A stretch of DNA of 64,000 nt from Dehalogenimonas sp. 4OHTPN (GTDB lineage Bacteria > Chloroflexota > Dehalococcoidia > Dehalococcoidales > Dehalococcoidaceae): assembly GCF_040448695.1 (NCBI RefSeq), contig NZ_CP159307.1:1302001-1366000 (forward strand), in the 5' to 3' direction. Shown here piece after piece: positions 1 to 7,709 of this stretch; positions within the stretch are counted from its first letter, which is position 1, and each line of letters opens with the position of its first letter. The notes under the pieces are model-generated. The model saw only the letters and a list, made by a program, of their open reading frames with translations. It was not told where the DNA came from and searched no databases. Both the position numbers and the translations under genes were made by a program.

Positions 1-198
1 TTCATCCAGGAACTTTCAGACGTCCCGCCTCACCTGTTGAAGGAAATCGAGCACTTTTTCATCATCTACAAGGAACTGGAAAAAAAGAAGACCGGCGTCG
101 AGGGCTGGGAAGACAGGGAATCAGCCATCAAGGCGGTTCACGCCTCGCGCAAGCGCTACCAGGACAACCTGAAACAACTTGGCGCCAGCCGGATTTAG
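1..198 (+). CDS. ppa: Inorganic pyrophosphatase, C-terminal end (partial)
   Basis: This frame is open from the first base and ends at TAG 196-198, giving the last 65 residues of a soluble family I inorganic pyrophosphatase, the cytoplasmic enzyme that hydrolyses pyrophosphate to phosphate. The tail shows the family's typical 'P..LL.EIEHFF..YK.LE' helix followed by 'GWEDRESA', which is close to the usual C-terminus of bacterial Ppa. The catalytic core lies upstream of the window. Its stop codon overlaps that of the convergent glycosyltransferase gene by four bases (TTAG is TAG on one strand and TAA on the other). The assignment rests on this C-terminal signature alone. Confidence 0.8.
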   Translation, partial: FIQELSDVPPHLLKEIEHFFIIYKELEKKKTGVEGWEDRESAIKAVHASRKRYQDNLKQLGASRI

Positions 199-785
199 CG
201 CTCGAAGGGGCCGATTAACTCCGCGTATCGCTGCGCGAGCGCTGCTGCCGCTGCTTCAATCTCTTTCTCTGAACCAGCCCAATCAAGCCGCAGCATCCGG
301 TTGGACGGCACCCTGAGTTCCTTCAGGTGAGCGGCCACGGATTCGGAAGGAAAGGTGACTATCTCGAACATTTTGAGCGCGTGCTCCGCCGACCATTTAA
401 CCATGCCGCGACTGGCTTCAATCAGGACATCCGGGCCGGGCACGGTCAACACCATGCGCTTGAAACGTAAAAATCTGCGGTATACCGCAGCCAGGATTCC
501 GAACCCCGTTAGATAATGAGCGTGAATGATATCCGATTTTATGGGATATATTATCGGTACGGCAGCAATAAAAGCCAGATATACCCACGGATAGCGGGTG
601 GTTAGTGGCAACCGGTGAGTGATAATCTTTAAGCCGCTGTTTATCAGACGGTCTGACCCTGTCCTTCGGTACACCAGATGAACATTCCAGCCGAGATCGG
701 CCAGCCGCTCGAGGAGTTTCAAGTCCAGCGCTGAGGGATGATCAATCAGGTGAATTACCGTTCGATCGGCCGTCGTTTTCAACAA
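195..785 (-). CDS. Short GT-B glycosyltransferase (N-terminal domain only)
   Basis: A 196-residue protein resembling the N-terminal half of family 4 GT-B glycosyltransferases. An early strand is followed by 'LLERLADLGWNVHLVYRR', then a hydrophobic stretch, 'DIIHAHYLTGFGILA' (the usual acceptor-domain His region) and 'VLTVPGPDVL'. Full enzymes are about 350-400 residues and bind the sugar nucleotide through a second Rossmann domain with an E-x7-E motif. That domain is missing here, and the protein ends in an amphipathic Ala-rich helix (about residues 170-192) like the C-terminal helix of full-length enzymes. An internal deletion or a genuine single-domain protein are both possible. It lies divergently from the sugar nucleotidyltransferase cluster, so a role in cell-surface glycan synthesis is an inference. 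Confidence 0.65.
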   Translation of the reverse strand: MLKTTADRTVIHLIDHPSALDLKLLERLADLGWNVHLVYRRTGSDRLINSGLKIITHRLPLTTRYPWVYLAFIAAVPIIYPIKSDIIHAHYLTGFGILAAVYRRFLRFKRMVLTVPGPDVLIEASRGMVKWSAEHALKMFEIVTFPSESVAAHLKELRVPSNRMLRLDWAGSEKEIEAAAAALAQRYAELIGPFER

Positions 786-827
786 GAGTCAATATAACCG
801 AAATTTCTCCCCGCGTAAACTTGGCCG

Positions 828-856
828 TTGACACTCAAAATCGCCGGCCTTAGAAT
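828..856 (+). promoter_or_regulatory. Sigma-70 promoter of the amino-sugar cluster, leaderless
   Basis: TTGACA (828-833), a 17-base spacer, then TAGAAT (851-856). Transcription should begin about 863-864, where an ATG (864) starts the nucleotidyltransferase frame. The TTG at 828, which opens the longest reading frame, is therefore the -35 element rather than a start codon. No Shine-Dalgarno sequence precedes any candidate start. Confidence 0.8.
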
Positions 857-863
857 GCCGATG

Positions 864-2078
864 ATGAGTATGACCCCTGCCGTTGTGATTATGGCCGCCG
901 GTGAAGGAGCCAGAATGCGCCCGCTTACCGGGACGCGCCCCAAGGTGATGCTACCAGTGGCTGGAAAGCCGATCCTGGAACATTTGCTTACCGAATGTGC
1001 GGCCGCTGGCGCCGGCGATTTCGTCCTGGTTGTCGGTTATCACGATGAAGTGGTAAGAAACTATTTTACCGATGGCAGCAAGTGGGGAGTCCGTATCAGA
1101 TATGTCACCCAGCGGCAGCCGGCCGGCACCGCTGACGCCTTGCGCCAGTCAAGTCATTTTCTGGGCGCCGCCTTTGTTTTACTGAACGGCGATATCATGC
1201 TGAAATCAATCGATATTGTCCCGCTGATTGAAGCGGAAACCAACCTGCTTTCTATCGTTGAACTTCCAAATGTCGAAGGCAAGGGAGTGATGGAGACTCG
1301 GGGCGGGCAAGTCGTCCGGCTGTACGAGAAATGTACCCGCCCGCCAACCCGACTGGCTAACGCCGGGGCATATCATTTTACGGGGGATATCCTGAAGTTC
1401 GTACAGCAGACTCCGAGATCGCCACGAGGCGAGCATGAAATAACAGATACGGTTCAGGCGCTCATCGACGCCGGAATTCCAGTCGGTTACCGGTCGGTCA
1501 GCACCTGGTCAGAACTAAGTTACCCGTGGGATTTGTTCCAAGCTAACGAATCGGCGCTGGCGAATTGCCCGCCGTCAGTCGAAGGCATGATTGAGCCTGG
1601 CGCCACCATTACCGGCTCTGTCGCCGTCGGCCATGGAAGCCTGATCAAAGCCGGGTCTTACATCACAGGGCCGGTGAAAATAGGCAGGAATTGCGTTATT
1701 GGGCCAAACTGCCATATCCGCCCGGCAACGGATATCGGAGATGAATGTCACATCGGCGCCGGGGTAGAAATCAAGAATTCGATCATCATGACAGGCACCA
1801 GGATTCCTCACCTCTCTTATGTGGGCGACAGCATAATCGGGCAAAATTGCAACCTGGGAGCAGGGACTCAAATAGCCAACCTGCGGCTGGATAAAAAAGC
1901 GATCGCGGTAAACGGAATCAACACCGGCCGGCAAAAACTGGGCGGTATCTTCGGAGACGGCGTCGTCACCGGTATCAATGCCTCGATCAATCCCGGGACA
2001 ATGGTGGGGCACGGGGCGCGGATTGGACCGGGGGCGACTGCCAAGGGCATCATTGCACCCGGCGCGAGGATTTATTGA
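864..2078 (+). CDS. Bifunctional sugar-1-phosphate nucleotidylyltransferase/acyltransferase (GlmU-like)
   Basis: About 404 residues. The N-terminal Rossmann-type domain carries the nucleotidyltransferase signature 'AAGEGARMRPLTGTRPK' plus 'LLNGDI' as the metal-binding aspartate region. The C-terminal third (from about residue 250) has hexapeptide-type repeats of a left-handed beta helix (for example 'VAVGHGSLIKAGSYITGPVKIG'). This matches archaeal-type bifunctional enzymes that acetylate glucosamine-1-phosphate and form UDP-GlcNAc or a related nucleotide sugar. The sugar and nucleotide specificity cannot be read from sequence. The start at 864 was chosen because a consensus promoter predicts a transcript beginning there. 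It is followed after 16 bases by a paralogue and then by glmS, forming a cluster for activated amino sugars. Confidence 0.85.
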   Translation: MSMTPAVVIMAAGEGARMRPLTGTRPKVMLPVAGKPILEHLLTECAAAGAGDFVLVVGYHDEVVRNYFTDGSKWGVRIRYVTQRQPAGTADALRQSSHFLGAAFVLLNGDIMLKSIDIVPLIEAETNLLSIVELPNVEGKGVMETRGGQVVRLYEKCTRPPTRLANAGAYHFTGDILKFVQQTPRSPRGEHEITDTVQALIDAGIPVGYRSVSTWSELSYPWDLFQANESALANCPPSVEGMIEPGATITGSVAVGHGSLIKAGSYITGPVKIGRNCVIGPNCHIRPATDIGDECHIGAGVEIKNSIIMTGTRIPHLSYVGDSIIGQNCNLGAGTQIANLRLDKKAIAVNGINTGRQKLGGIFGDGVVTGINASINPGTMVGHGARIGPGATAKGIIAPGARIY

Positions 2079-2094
2079 TGTCTGGAGTAAATTG

Positions 2095-3276
2095 ATGAGA
2101 CAAGCCATTATTCTTGCCGCCGGCGAGGGGCAGCGCCTGCGGCCATTGACCGCATCACGGCCTAAGGTCATGCTCAAGGCGGCCGGAAAGCCGATCATCG
2201 GATACGTTATTGAATCTCTGATCGCCTGCGGTATTCGCAACATATTAATCGTCGCAGGTTACCGGCGCGACCAATTGTTTGACGCCCTGGGTGATGGGTC
2301 ATCTTCAGGCGTGAATATCAGATATGTCATACAGGAACATCAGGCCGGCACCGGCCATGCCCTTAAACAGGCTGAGTCACTGGCGGATAATGAATTCCTG
2401 CTGCTGCCGGGCGACCATCTTATCGAGGCGGCAACGATTAGAGAAATCTGCATGCTTGATCCGCTTGCCTTGCTGGTAAAACGGATCCCAAATAACCAGA
2501 CCGTTCGGTACGGGGCTGTTTCGATTAGCGACGGCCAGGTGAAAGAGATCACTGAAAAGCCCGCCCAGCCATGTGACAAGCCGGTCAGTACGGGCATCTT
2601 CAAACTAAACAAAACGATATTTCAGTACCTAGGGCAGGAGTCGGATATCCCTGCGGCTATCAATACAATGGTCGCAAAGGGAGCTAGGATTCGGGCAGTC
2701 GAGGCTGACGGAGCCTGGCTTGATGCAATCTATCCCTGGGACCTCCTGGACCTTAACAATCATGCCCTGAAAACATTGCCTCCGGATATCCACGGCACTA
2801 TAGAGAACGGTGTATTCACCTCCAGCGTCACCTCCATCGGTACCTCCAGCCGGATCAGGTCGGGGAGTTATCTCACCGGTCCGGCGCTCATCGGCGGATT
2901 ATGCAATATAGGCCCGGCGGCAATTATCGGTCCGGGGGTATCAATCGGGGACAATGTATCCGTTGGGGCGTTTTGTGTGATTACTAACAGTATCATCGGC
3001 GACGACGTCGTTATCGGTCCGGGCGCAGTAATCGAGAATTCGATAATCGGCCCGGGGTGCAGCATTGGGGCTAACTTTTCATCCTGCAGCGGCGAGGCAG
3101 AGATAAAAGTCGGCGGCGAATGGCTGGTGCGAAAGGCCGGCTCAATTATCGGCGAAAACTGCCGTCTTGAAGCATCTGTGGTTGCTTCGCCGGGAGTGGT
3201 CCTGGGCAACGAAAGTTCCGTCGTGGCAATGAAAAATATCGCCGGCAGATTTGCCGACGGCTCCAGGGTCGTATAG
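2095..3276 (+). CDS. Second sugar nucleotidylyltransferase/acyltransferase (GlmU-like paralogue)
   Basis: About 393 residues and a clear paralogue of the preceding gene. It opens with 'MRQAIILAAGEGQRLRPLT' and 'RPKVMLKAAGKP', has 'LLLPGDH' in place of the usual 'NGD', and ends in left-handed beta-helix hexapeptides (about residues 245-390). ATG 2095 is the start because GGAG lies seven bases upstream and the conserved nucleotide-binding loop begins just after it; the longer frame opening at 1978 lies inside the previous gene. The next gene, glmS, begins on the base after its stop. Divergence of the two paralogues suggests that one acts on GlcN/GlcNAc-1-phosphate and the other on a different sugar phosphate, an inference. 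Confidence 0.85.
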   Translation: MRQAIILAAGEGQRLRPLTASRPKVMLKAAGKPIIGYVIESLIACGIRNILIVAGYRRDQLFDALGDGSSSGVNIRYVIQEHQAGTGHALKQAESLADNEFLLLPGDHLIEAATIREICMLDPLALLVKRIPNNQTVRYGAVSISDGQVKEITEKPAQPCDKPVSTGIFKLNKTIFQYLGQESDIPAAINTMVAKGARIRAVEADGAWLDAIYPWDLLDLNNHALKTLPPDIHGTIENGVFTSSVTSIGTSSRIRSGSYLTGPALIGGLCNIGPAAIIGPGVSIGDNVSVGAFCVITNSIIGDDVVIGPGAVIENSIIGPGCSIGANFSSCSGEAEIKVGGEWLVRKAGSIIGENCRLEASVVASPGVVLGNESSVVAMKNIAGRFADGSRVV

Positions 3277-5052
3277 GTGTGCGGCATCGTCGGCTACGTC
3301 GGCTCGCGCCAGGCTAAGACCGTTTTACTCGGCATGATGCTCCGCCTGGAATACCGCGGCTACGATTCCTGCGGCCTGGCGACCGTTGAGACCGGGGTTA
3401 ACCTCGTGAAAGCCGCGGTACGGGTCCAGGACCTTGCCGATCGGGGGATGGAAATGCCGGGGACTTACGGGATAGGCCACACCCGCTGGGCCAGCGTCGG
3501 CGCGGTAACTCAGGAAAACGCGCATCCGTTCATGGCTTGCGACCACGCTGTAGTTATCGCCCACAACGGTAACATCAAGAACTTTGCCGAATTGAAAAAA
3601 CGGCTGGAGAATTCCGGACATCAATTCTCATCGCAAACAGATTCCGAAGTGATTGCCCACCTGATAGAAGGGTATTACCATGGTGACTTAGCAGACGCGT
3701 TGGGACAGGCGGTCAAAGAACTCGACGGTCCTTTCGCCGTCATCGCTCTGCATCCTGACAGCAGGCGGTTGGTCGCTGCCGTAAATGGCTGCCCCATAGT
3801 CATAGGACTGGGCGAGGGAGAAAATTGGCTGGCGTCAGATGTGCCCGCCCTGCTGGAATACACCGGCCGGGTAATTTACCTGGAAGACGGTGACATCGCC
3901 GCCGTAGAAGCCGATTCCGTGAAGATATGCGCGAAGGGAAGGCTGGTCAGCCGGGCAAGTCAGACAATCGGGTGGGCCCCGGAGTCTGTAGCCAGAGCCG
4001 GCTATCAACACCTGATGCTGAAAGAAATCCATGAACAGCCGCGGATTATTCGAAACATAATCCAGCGAAAACAGTCCGCCTGGCTGCCGGCCGATTCTTT
4101 CGGAGAGACCACTTGCGGTGTTCTGCTAATCGGCTGCGGCAGTTCCTACCATGCCTGTCTGGCGGGAAAAATCTTGATAGAAGGGCTCTCGGGAATTCAA
4201 GCCAACGCAGAGCTGGCAACAGAGTTATTTGACGTTACAGGCTCCACGCGGCGATATCGGGCAGTGATCGGCCTGTCGCAGTCAGGCGAGACGGCCGATA
4301 CCTGCGCCGCCTTGGACAGACAGCGCCAGGCAGGCTTTTATACAATCGCCATCTCAAACGTGCCAGGGTCCAGGATCACGCGCCTGGCCGAACAGACGAT
4401 TCTCACCGATGCCGGGCCGGAAATATCGGTTGCCGCCACTAAAAGCTTCACTGCCCAACTTGTCACTTTGCTCAATATGGGCCTGGCTTTACCGTCAAAA
4501 GAGCCCAGGCGGGCGCTCGATTTGACAGGAGAACTTCGGGCCTTACCGGCGATGCTGCAAAGGATTCTCGACCGGGAAAACGCTCATGCCTCCGCCGCTC
4601 GGTGGCTGGCATCCTTCAAAAACATTATCTGTATCGGGCGAGGCATTCTTCTGCCGATTGCTCTCGAGTGCGCTTTGAAGCTGAAGGAAATTACTTATAT
4701 CCACGCGGAGGGATGCGCCGCGGGCGAACTTAAGCACGGCACTCTGGCGTTACTCTCGCCTGCCACCCCAGTGATCGCCTTCATGGGTACCGACGAGACG
4801 CGAGCGCAAATGCTGACCGCGATACGCGAAGTCAAGGCGCGGGGAGTTCCCGTGCTGGCAATAGCGCCCGAAGGTGAAGAGGATTTGGAGGATCTTGCTG
4901 ACAGGGTCATCCTTCTGCCCCGTACCGACCCGCTGCTCCAGCCGGTGCTTGCGGCGGCGGCCGCCCAACTGCTGGCTTACCACACTGCTCTTTCCCTAGA
5001 CCTGCCTATCGACACCCCGCGTAATTTGGCAAAGAGCGTTACCGTCGAGTAA
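3277..5052 (+). CDS. glmS: Glutamine--fructose-6-phosphate aminotransferase (isomerizing)
   Basis: A 591-residue cytoplasmic enzyme making glucosamine-6-phosphate from fructose-6-phosphate and glutamine. After the initiator GTG, Cys2 ('MCGIVGYVG') is the N-terminal glutaminase nucleophile. 'GIGHTRWAS' and 'HNGNIKNF' are the class II glutamine amidotransferase motifs. Two SIS sugar isomerase domains follow ('GCGSSYHA', 'SQSGETADT', 'AEGCAAGELKHG'), and the protein ends in 'NLAKSVTVE', the conserved GlmS tail. Length is normal (about 600). The start codon abuts the stop of the preceding gene, so the two are translationally coupled. In bacteria without peptidoglycan, as reported for this group, the product would feed surface glycans or glycoproteins. 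Confidence 0.96.
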   Translation: MCGIVGYVGSRQAKTVLLGMMLRLEYRGYDSCGLATVETGVNLVKAAVRVQDLADRGMEMPGTYGIGHTRWASVGAVTQENAHPFMACDHAVVIAHNGNIKNFAELKKRLENSGHQFSSQTDSEVIAHLIEGYYHGDLADALGQAVKELDGPFAVIALHPDSRRLVAAVNGCPIVIGLGEGENWLASDVPALLEYTGRVIYLEDGDIAAVEADSVKICAKGRLVSRASQTIGWAPESVARAGYQHLMLKEIHEQPRIIRNIIQRKQSAWLPADSFGETTCGVLLIGCGSSYHACLAGKILIEGLSGIQANAELATELFDVTGSTRRYRAVIGLSQSGETADTCAALDRQRQAGFYTIAISNVPGSRITRLAEQTILTDAGPEISVAATKSFTAQLVTLLNMGLALPSKEPRRALDLTGELRALPAMLQRILDRENAHASAARWLASFKNIICIGRGILLPIALECALKLKEITYIHAEGCAAGELKHGTLALLSPATPVIAFMGTDETRAQMLTAIREVKARGVPVLAIAPEGEEDLEDLADRVILLPRTDPLLQPVLAAAAAQLLAYHTALSLDLPIDTPRNLAKSVTVE

Positions 5053-5086
5053 ACTCAAATACATTAAAGCCTGATTGGAGGACTCC

Positions 5087-5536
5087 GTGTACAAGAAATT
5101 GTTAGTGCCGCTTGATGGTTCTGAGCTTTCTGAAACCATCCTGCCGCAAGTTGTCGCGGTGGCTAAACCAGCTTCGGCTGCGGTAGTGCTCCTTAGAGTC
5201 AGGGAGTCCCTGGACCGCGGCGTGAGGCAGACCTTAGGTGAGGATATTGCTGAAAAACTGGACACGGTCAACCGGGAAGAGATTCAAGGCTATCTCGACC
5301 GGATCGCCGGTGACCTGCTCCGCGACGGCATCGCTGCTGACATTGCCATTGCCGAAGGGAACCCGGCCGAGGCAATTATCAATTACGCCTCGACTCACGC
5401 CGTCGACCTTATCGTAATGGCTACCCATGGCCGGGGCGGCCTGACACGTTGGGCTTTCGGCTCCGTCGCTGATAAGGTACTGCGTCAGTCTCCAGTACCG
5501 GTGCTGCTGAGCCCGGTGACCGGCTCCAGAGCTTAG
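5087..5536 (+). CDS. Universal stress protein (UspA family)
   Basis: A 149-residue single Usp domain. It opens 'MYKKLLVPLDGSELSE', with the strand-1 motif and the Asp that contacts ATP in ATP-binding members. It ends with 'GSVADKVLRQSPVPVLL', preceded by 'ATHGRGGLTRWAFGS', matching the G-x2-G-x9-G-S/T nucleotide-binding signature. GTG 5087 is the preferred start because TGGAGG ends five bases upstream; an in-frame TTG at 5075 lies before that site. The function of individual Usp proteins is rarely known; they usually bind ATP or AMP during stress or energy limitation. Its stop overlaps the convergent PEBP-like gene by four bases (TTAG). Confidence 0.88.
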   Translation: MYKKLLVPLDGSELSETILPQVVAVAKPASAAVVLLRVRESLDRGVRQTLGEDIAEKLDTVNREEIQGYLDRIAGDLLRDGIAADIAIAEGNPAEAIINYASTHAVDLIVMATHGRGGLTRWAFGSVADKVLRQSPVPVLLSPVTGSRA

Positions 5537-5988
5537 CGGCTGTATAACCCGGTGACCAGAACTTCAGCCAGAACGTGACCGGAGACTGCCCTGTCGAATT
5601 GTTCCCGCCCGGCGCCGGGGTTCAACACCGGCACGGCGTCCAGAGCCATCAGGCGGTAACGATAGTGATGGACAGAACCGGGCGGCGGGCAGGAAGGGTA
5701 ATAGCCGTAGGCGCCTCCTGAATTAACACCTTGCATCATCCCATTGGGAAGCTCCGCCTTACGGGCTGTGCCCGCCGGCAGCCTGAACGCCGAGACCGGG
5801 ATATTCCAGATTATCCAATGGGTAAAAAGACCGCGCGGTGCGTCAGGATCGTCCATCAATAAGGCAAGACTTTTGGCCCCGGGGGGAATGCCCTTCCAGG
5901 AGATCTCCGGAGAAAGTCCTGGACCGTCGCAGGTATTGCGTTTGGGGATGAGCCCCCCATCCTTGAACCCGTCAATGATCATTTCCAT
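5533..5988 (-). CDS. YbhB/YbcL family (PEBP, Raf kinase inhibitor-like) protein
   Basis: A 151-residue protein of the bacterial phosphatidylethanolamine-binding-protein fold. Conserved ligand-pocket motifs are visible: 'CDGPGLSPEISWKGIP', 'LLMDDPDAPRGLFTHWIIWNI' and the late 'HHYRYRLMALD'. The fold binds anionic small ligands, but the physiological ligand in bacteria is unknown. ATG 5988 is chosen because GGAGG stands seven bases upstream. It overlaps the end of the upstream HAD gene by ten bases, so the two are co-transcribed and probably coupled. No signal peptide is present, so the protein should be cytoplasmic. Confidence 0.88.
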   Translation of the reverse strand: MEMIIDGFKDGGLIPKRNTCDGPGLSPEISWKGIPPGAKSLALLMDDPDAPRGLFTHWIIWNIPVSAFRLPAGTARKAELPNGMMQGVNSGGAYGYYPSCPPPGSVHHYRYRLMALDAVPVLNPGAGREQFDRAVSGHVLAEVLVTGLYSR

Positions 5989-6698
5989 CTGACGGCCTCC
6001 TGGTCCACCAAGGCGTTCAACTGGTAAAGATTCTTGACCCTGACACATTCAGGCGGCGCTTCCGAGAATCCGCCGCGGTCAAGCAGAACAGCACGCATAC
6101 CTACCGCCGAGGCGCCGAGGACATCAATCTGGTACTGGTCGCCGACAAAGATGACCTCATCGGCGGGTAAGTCGGCTTGCCGCAGCGCTTCAAGAAAAAT
6201 CTCCGGATGGGGCTTGGTGAAACCTGTTTCCTGAGAGGTGACGACGATGCTGAGGAATGGGGTTAAATCCAGTTCATCCAATAGCGGCTTAATATCCCTA
6301 TCGACATTGGAGATGACGCCCAGTTTAAGCTCACGGCGCTTGAGTTCAGTCATCGCCGGGATGACATCGTCGAAAAGGGTCTGTTTGAGTTTGGTGTCGC
6401 GCCACCGAAGGAGCATCTGGCGTACCAGATCCGGCTCAGGCTGGATGCCGCCTTCCCTGAGGACGATCGACTGGTGTTTGAAATAGACCTCGGTGACCTC
6501 CTCCTTTGTCCGGCGGCTCAGCGGGCGTTTGGCGTTTTCGGTGTAAAAATATTCGTCGGCGGTGGTGAAAGCCCTGGTGAAAGCTGATGGTGGCGCCTTG
6601 ATGCCCAGGCTGTCAAGCATCTTGGACTCCCACTCCTCACGGGGCGGTGTATAGCCCACCAGTGTCTGATAGAGGTCAAAGAAGACGGCTTTGATCAC
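5979..6698 (-). CDS. HAD-superfamily hydrolase
   Basis: A 239-residue haloacid dehalogenase-superfamily protein. Motif I is 'VFFDLYQTLVGY', motif II 'LGVISNVDRD', then a Lys in 'TSQETGFTKPHPEIF' and motif IV 'IFVGDQYQIDVLGA'. Motif I reads DLYQT, so the second aspartate usually found in phosphatases of this group (DxDxT) is replaced by Tyr. This resembles the DLYxT/DLDxT variants annotated as HAD-IA phosphatases or haloacid dehalogenase-like enzymes; the substrate cannot be inferred. Start is GTG with AGGAG about five bases upstream. It overlaps the PEBP-like gene downstream. Confidence 0.85.
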   Translation of the reverse strand: MIKAVFFDLYQTLVGYTPPREEWESKMLDSLGIKAPPSAFTRAFTTADEYFYTENAKRPLSRRTKEEVTEVYFKHQSIVLREGGIQPEPDLVRQMLLRWRDTKLKQTLFDDVIPAMTELKRRELKLGVISNVDRDIKPLLDELDLTPFLSIVVTSQETGFTKPHPEIFLEALRQADLPADEVIFVGDQYQIDVLGASAVGMRAVLLDRGGFSEAPPECVRVKNLYQLNALVDQEAVRWK

Positions 6699-6904
6699 GT
6701 TTTCTCCTAAAGATAAGCTTGAACTCCAATTCTAGCCGAGGCAGCGTCGTGAAGTAAAATGTTGCCGGTCTCATCACGGTCGGCGCCTCGAGTCCACCGC
6801 CAGGCTGCCAAAACTGGTGAGATGTTCTTCCTGCGGTTTTCTTTTTCCTGTAGCCCTAAACCGGTCGATGCGATATAGTGAAGAAAACAGATCCGGGAGG
6901 GAAT

Positions 6905-7696
6905 ATGCCCAAGGCATTCTGGAAAGGCGCCATCAGCTTCGGCCTGGTAGTTATACCCGTATCTATGTCGGTGGCGGTGCGGGAACGGCCGCTGCGTTTC
7001 AGTTACCTACACAACAAAGATCTGGTCAAACCTAACCAGGTGCTGCACTGCCCGGAGGACGGCGAGTATTTCAGCATCAAAGATACCGTCCGAGGCTACG
7101 AGTATGCCAAAGGCCACTACATCGTCATAACCGATGACGACTTCGAGGCGGTGCCGCTGCGGACAACGCGAAGCATCGATATTCAGTCCTTCGTCGATGC
7201 CGGGGAGATTGATCCGATCTACTTTTTCGACAGTCATTACCTGGAACCGCAGCAACTGGGTGAAAAACCCTTCCGGCTGTTGCGGCAGGCAATGATGGAG
7301 ACGGGTAAGGTGGCGGTGGCCAAGGTGGCTTTTGCCCGCAAGGAACATCTGGCTTGCCTCCGGCCTTACGGTGAGACCCTGGTTCTCCACACCATGCGCT
7401 ACCCCGGTGAAATCACCGAGGCGCCGGAGGTTGCGGAGAGTAGAGCCGCACCGTCGAAGGCAGAGATTAATATGGCTGTCTCACTCATCCGAAGCATGGA
7501 GGAACCTTTCAAACCGGAACAATACCGCGACGAATACCGGGCGGCGCTGGAAAAAATCATCGCCGCCAAGCTCAAGGGGAAGAAGATCGAGGCGCCAAAA
7601 ACAGCTTCTGAGAAAGAAACCGAGGACCTCATGGCCGCTCTCGAAGCGAGTTTAGCCAAATCCAAGTCGAAGACACTGGCGGGAAAAGAGAAATAG
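6905..7696 (+). CDS. ku: Ku protein for non-homologous end joining
   Basis: A 263-residue bacterial Ku homologue, normal in length for the family (about 250-300). It begins 'MPKAFWKGAISFGLVVIPV', the characteristic Ku N-terminus, followed by 'HNKDLVKPNQVLHCPEDG' and the core beta-barrel 'DFVDAGEIDPIYFFDSHYLEP'-type segment. The last 50 residues are Lys-rich, as in tails that help DNA binding. Homodimeric Ku threads onto broken DNA ends and recruits a ligase. ATG 6905 is chosen over an upstream ATG at 6878 because GGGAGGG lies just before it and the family consensus starts there. The partner ligase begins 13 bases downstream. Confidence 0.95.
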   Translation: MPKAFWKGAISFGLVVIPVSMSVAVRERPLRFSYLHNKDLVKPNQVLHCPEDGEYFSIKDTVRGYEYAKGHYIVITDDDFEAVPLRTTRSIDIQSFVDAGEIDPIYFFDSHYLEPQQLGEKPFRLLRQAMMETGKVAVAKVAFARKEHLACLRPYGETLVLHTMRYPGEITEAPEVAESRAAPSKAEINMAVSLIRSMEEPFKPEQYRDEYRAALEKIIAAKLKGKKIEAPKTASEKETEDLMAALEASLAKSKSKTLAGKEK

Positions 7697-7709
7697 ACTG
7701 GGATTTAGA

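Noticed and set aside
828-863. TTG 828 as start of the first nucleotidyltransferase
   Set aside because: It forms part of a consensus -35 box; no ribosome site, and the family consensus begins near 864-870.
1978-2094. N-terminal extension of the second nucleotidyltransferase
   Set aside because: Lies wholly inside the previous gene; ATG 2095 has a good ribosome site and matches the family start.
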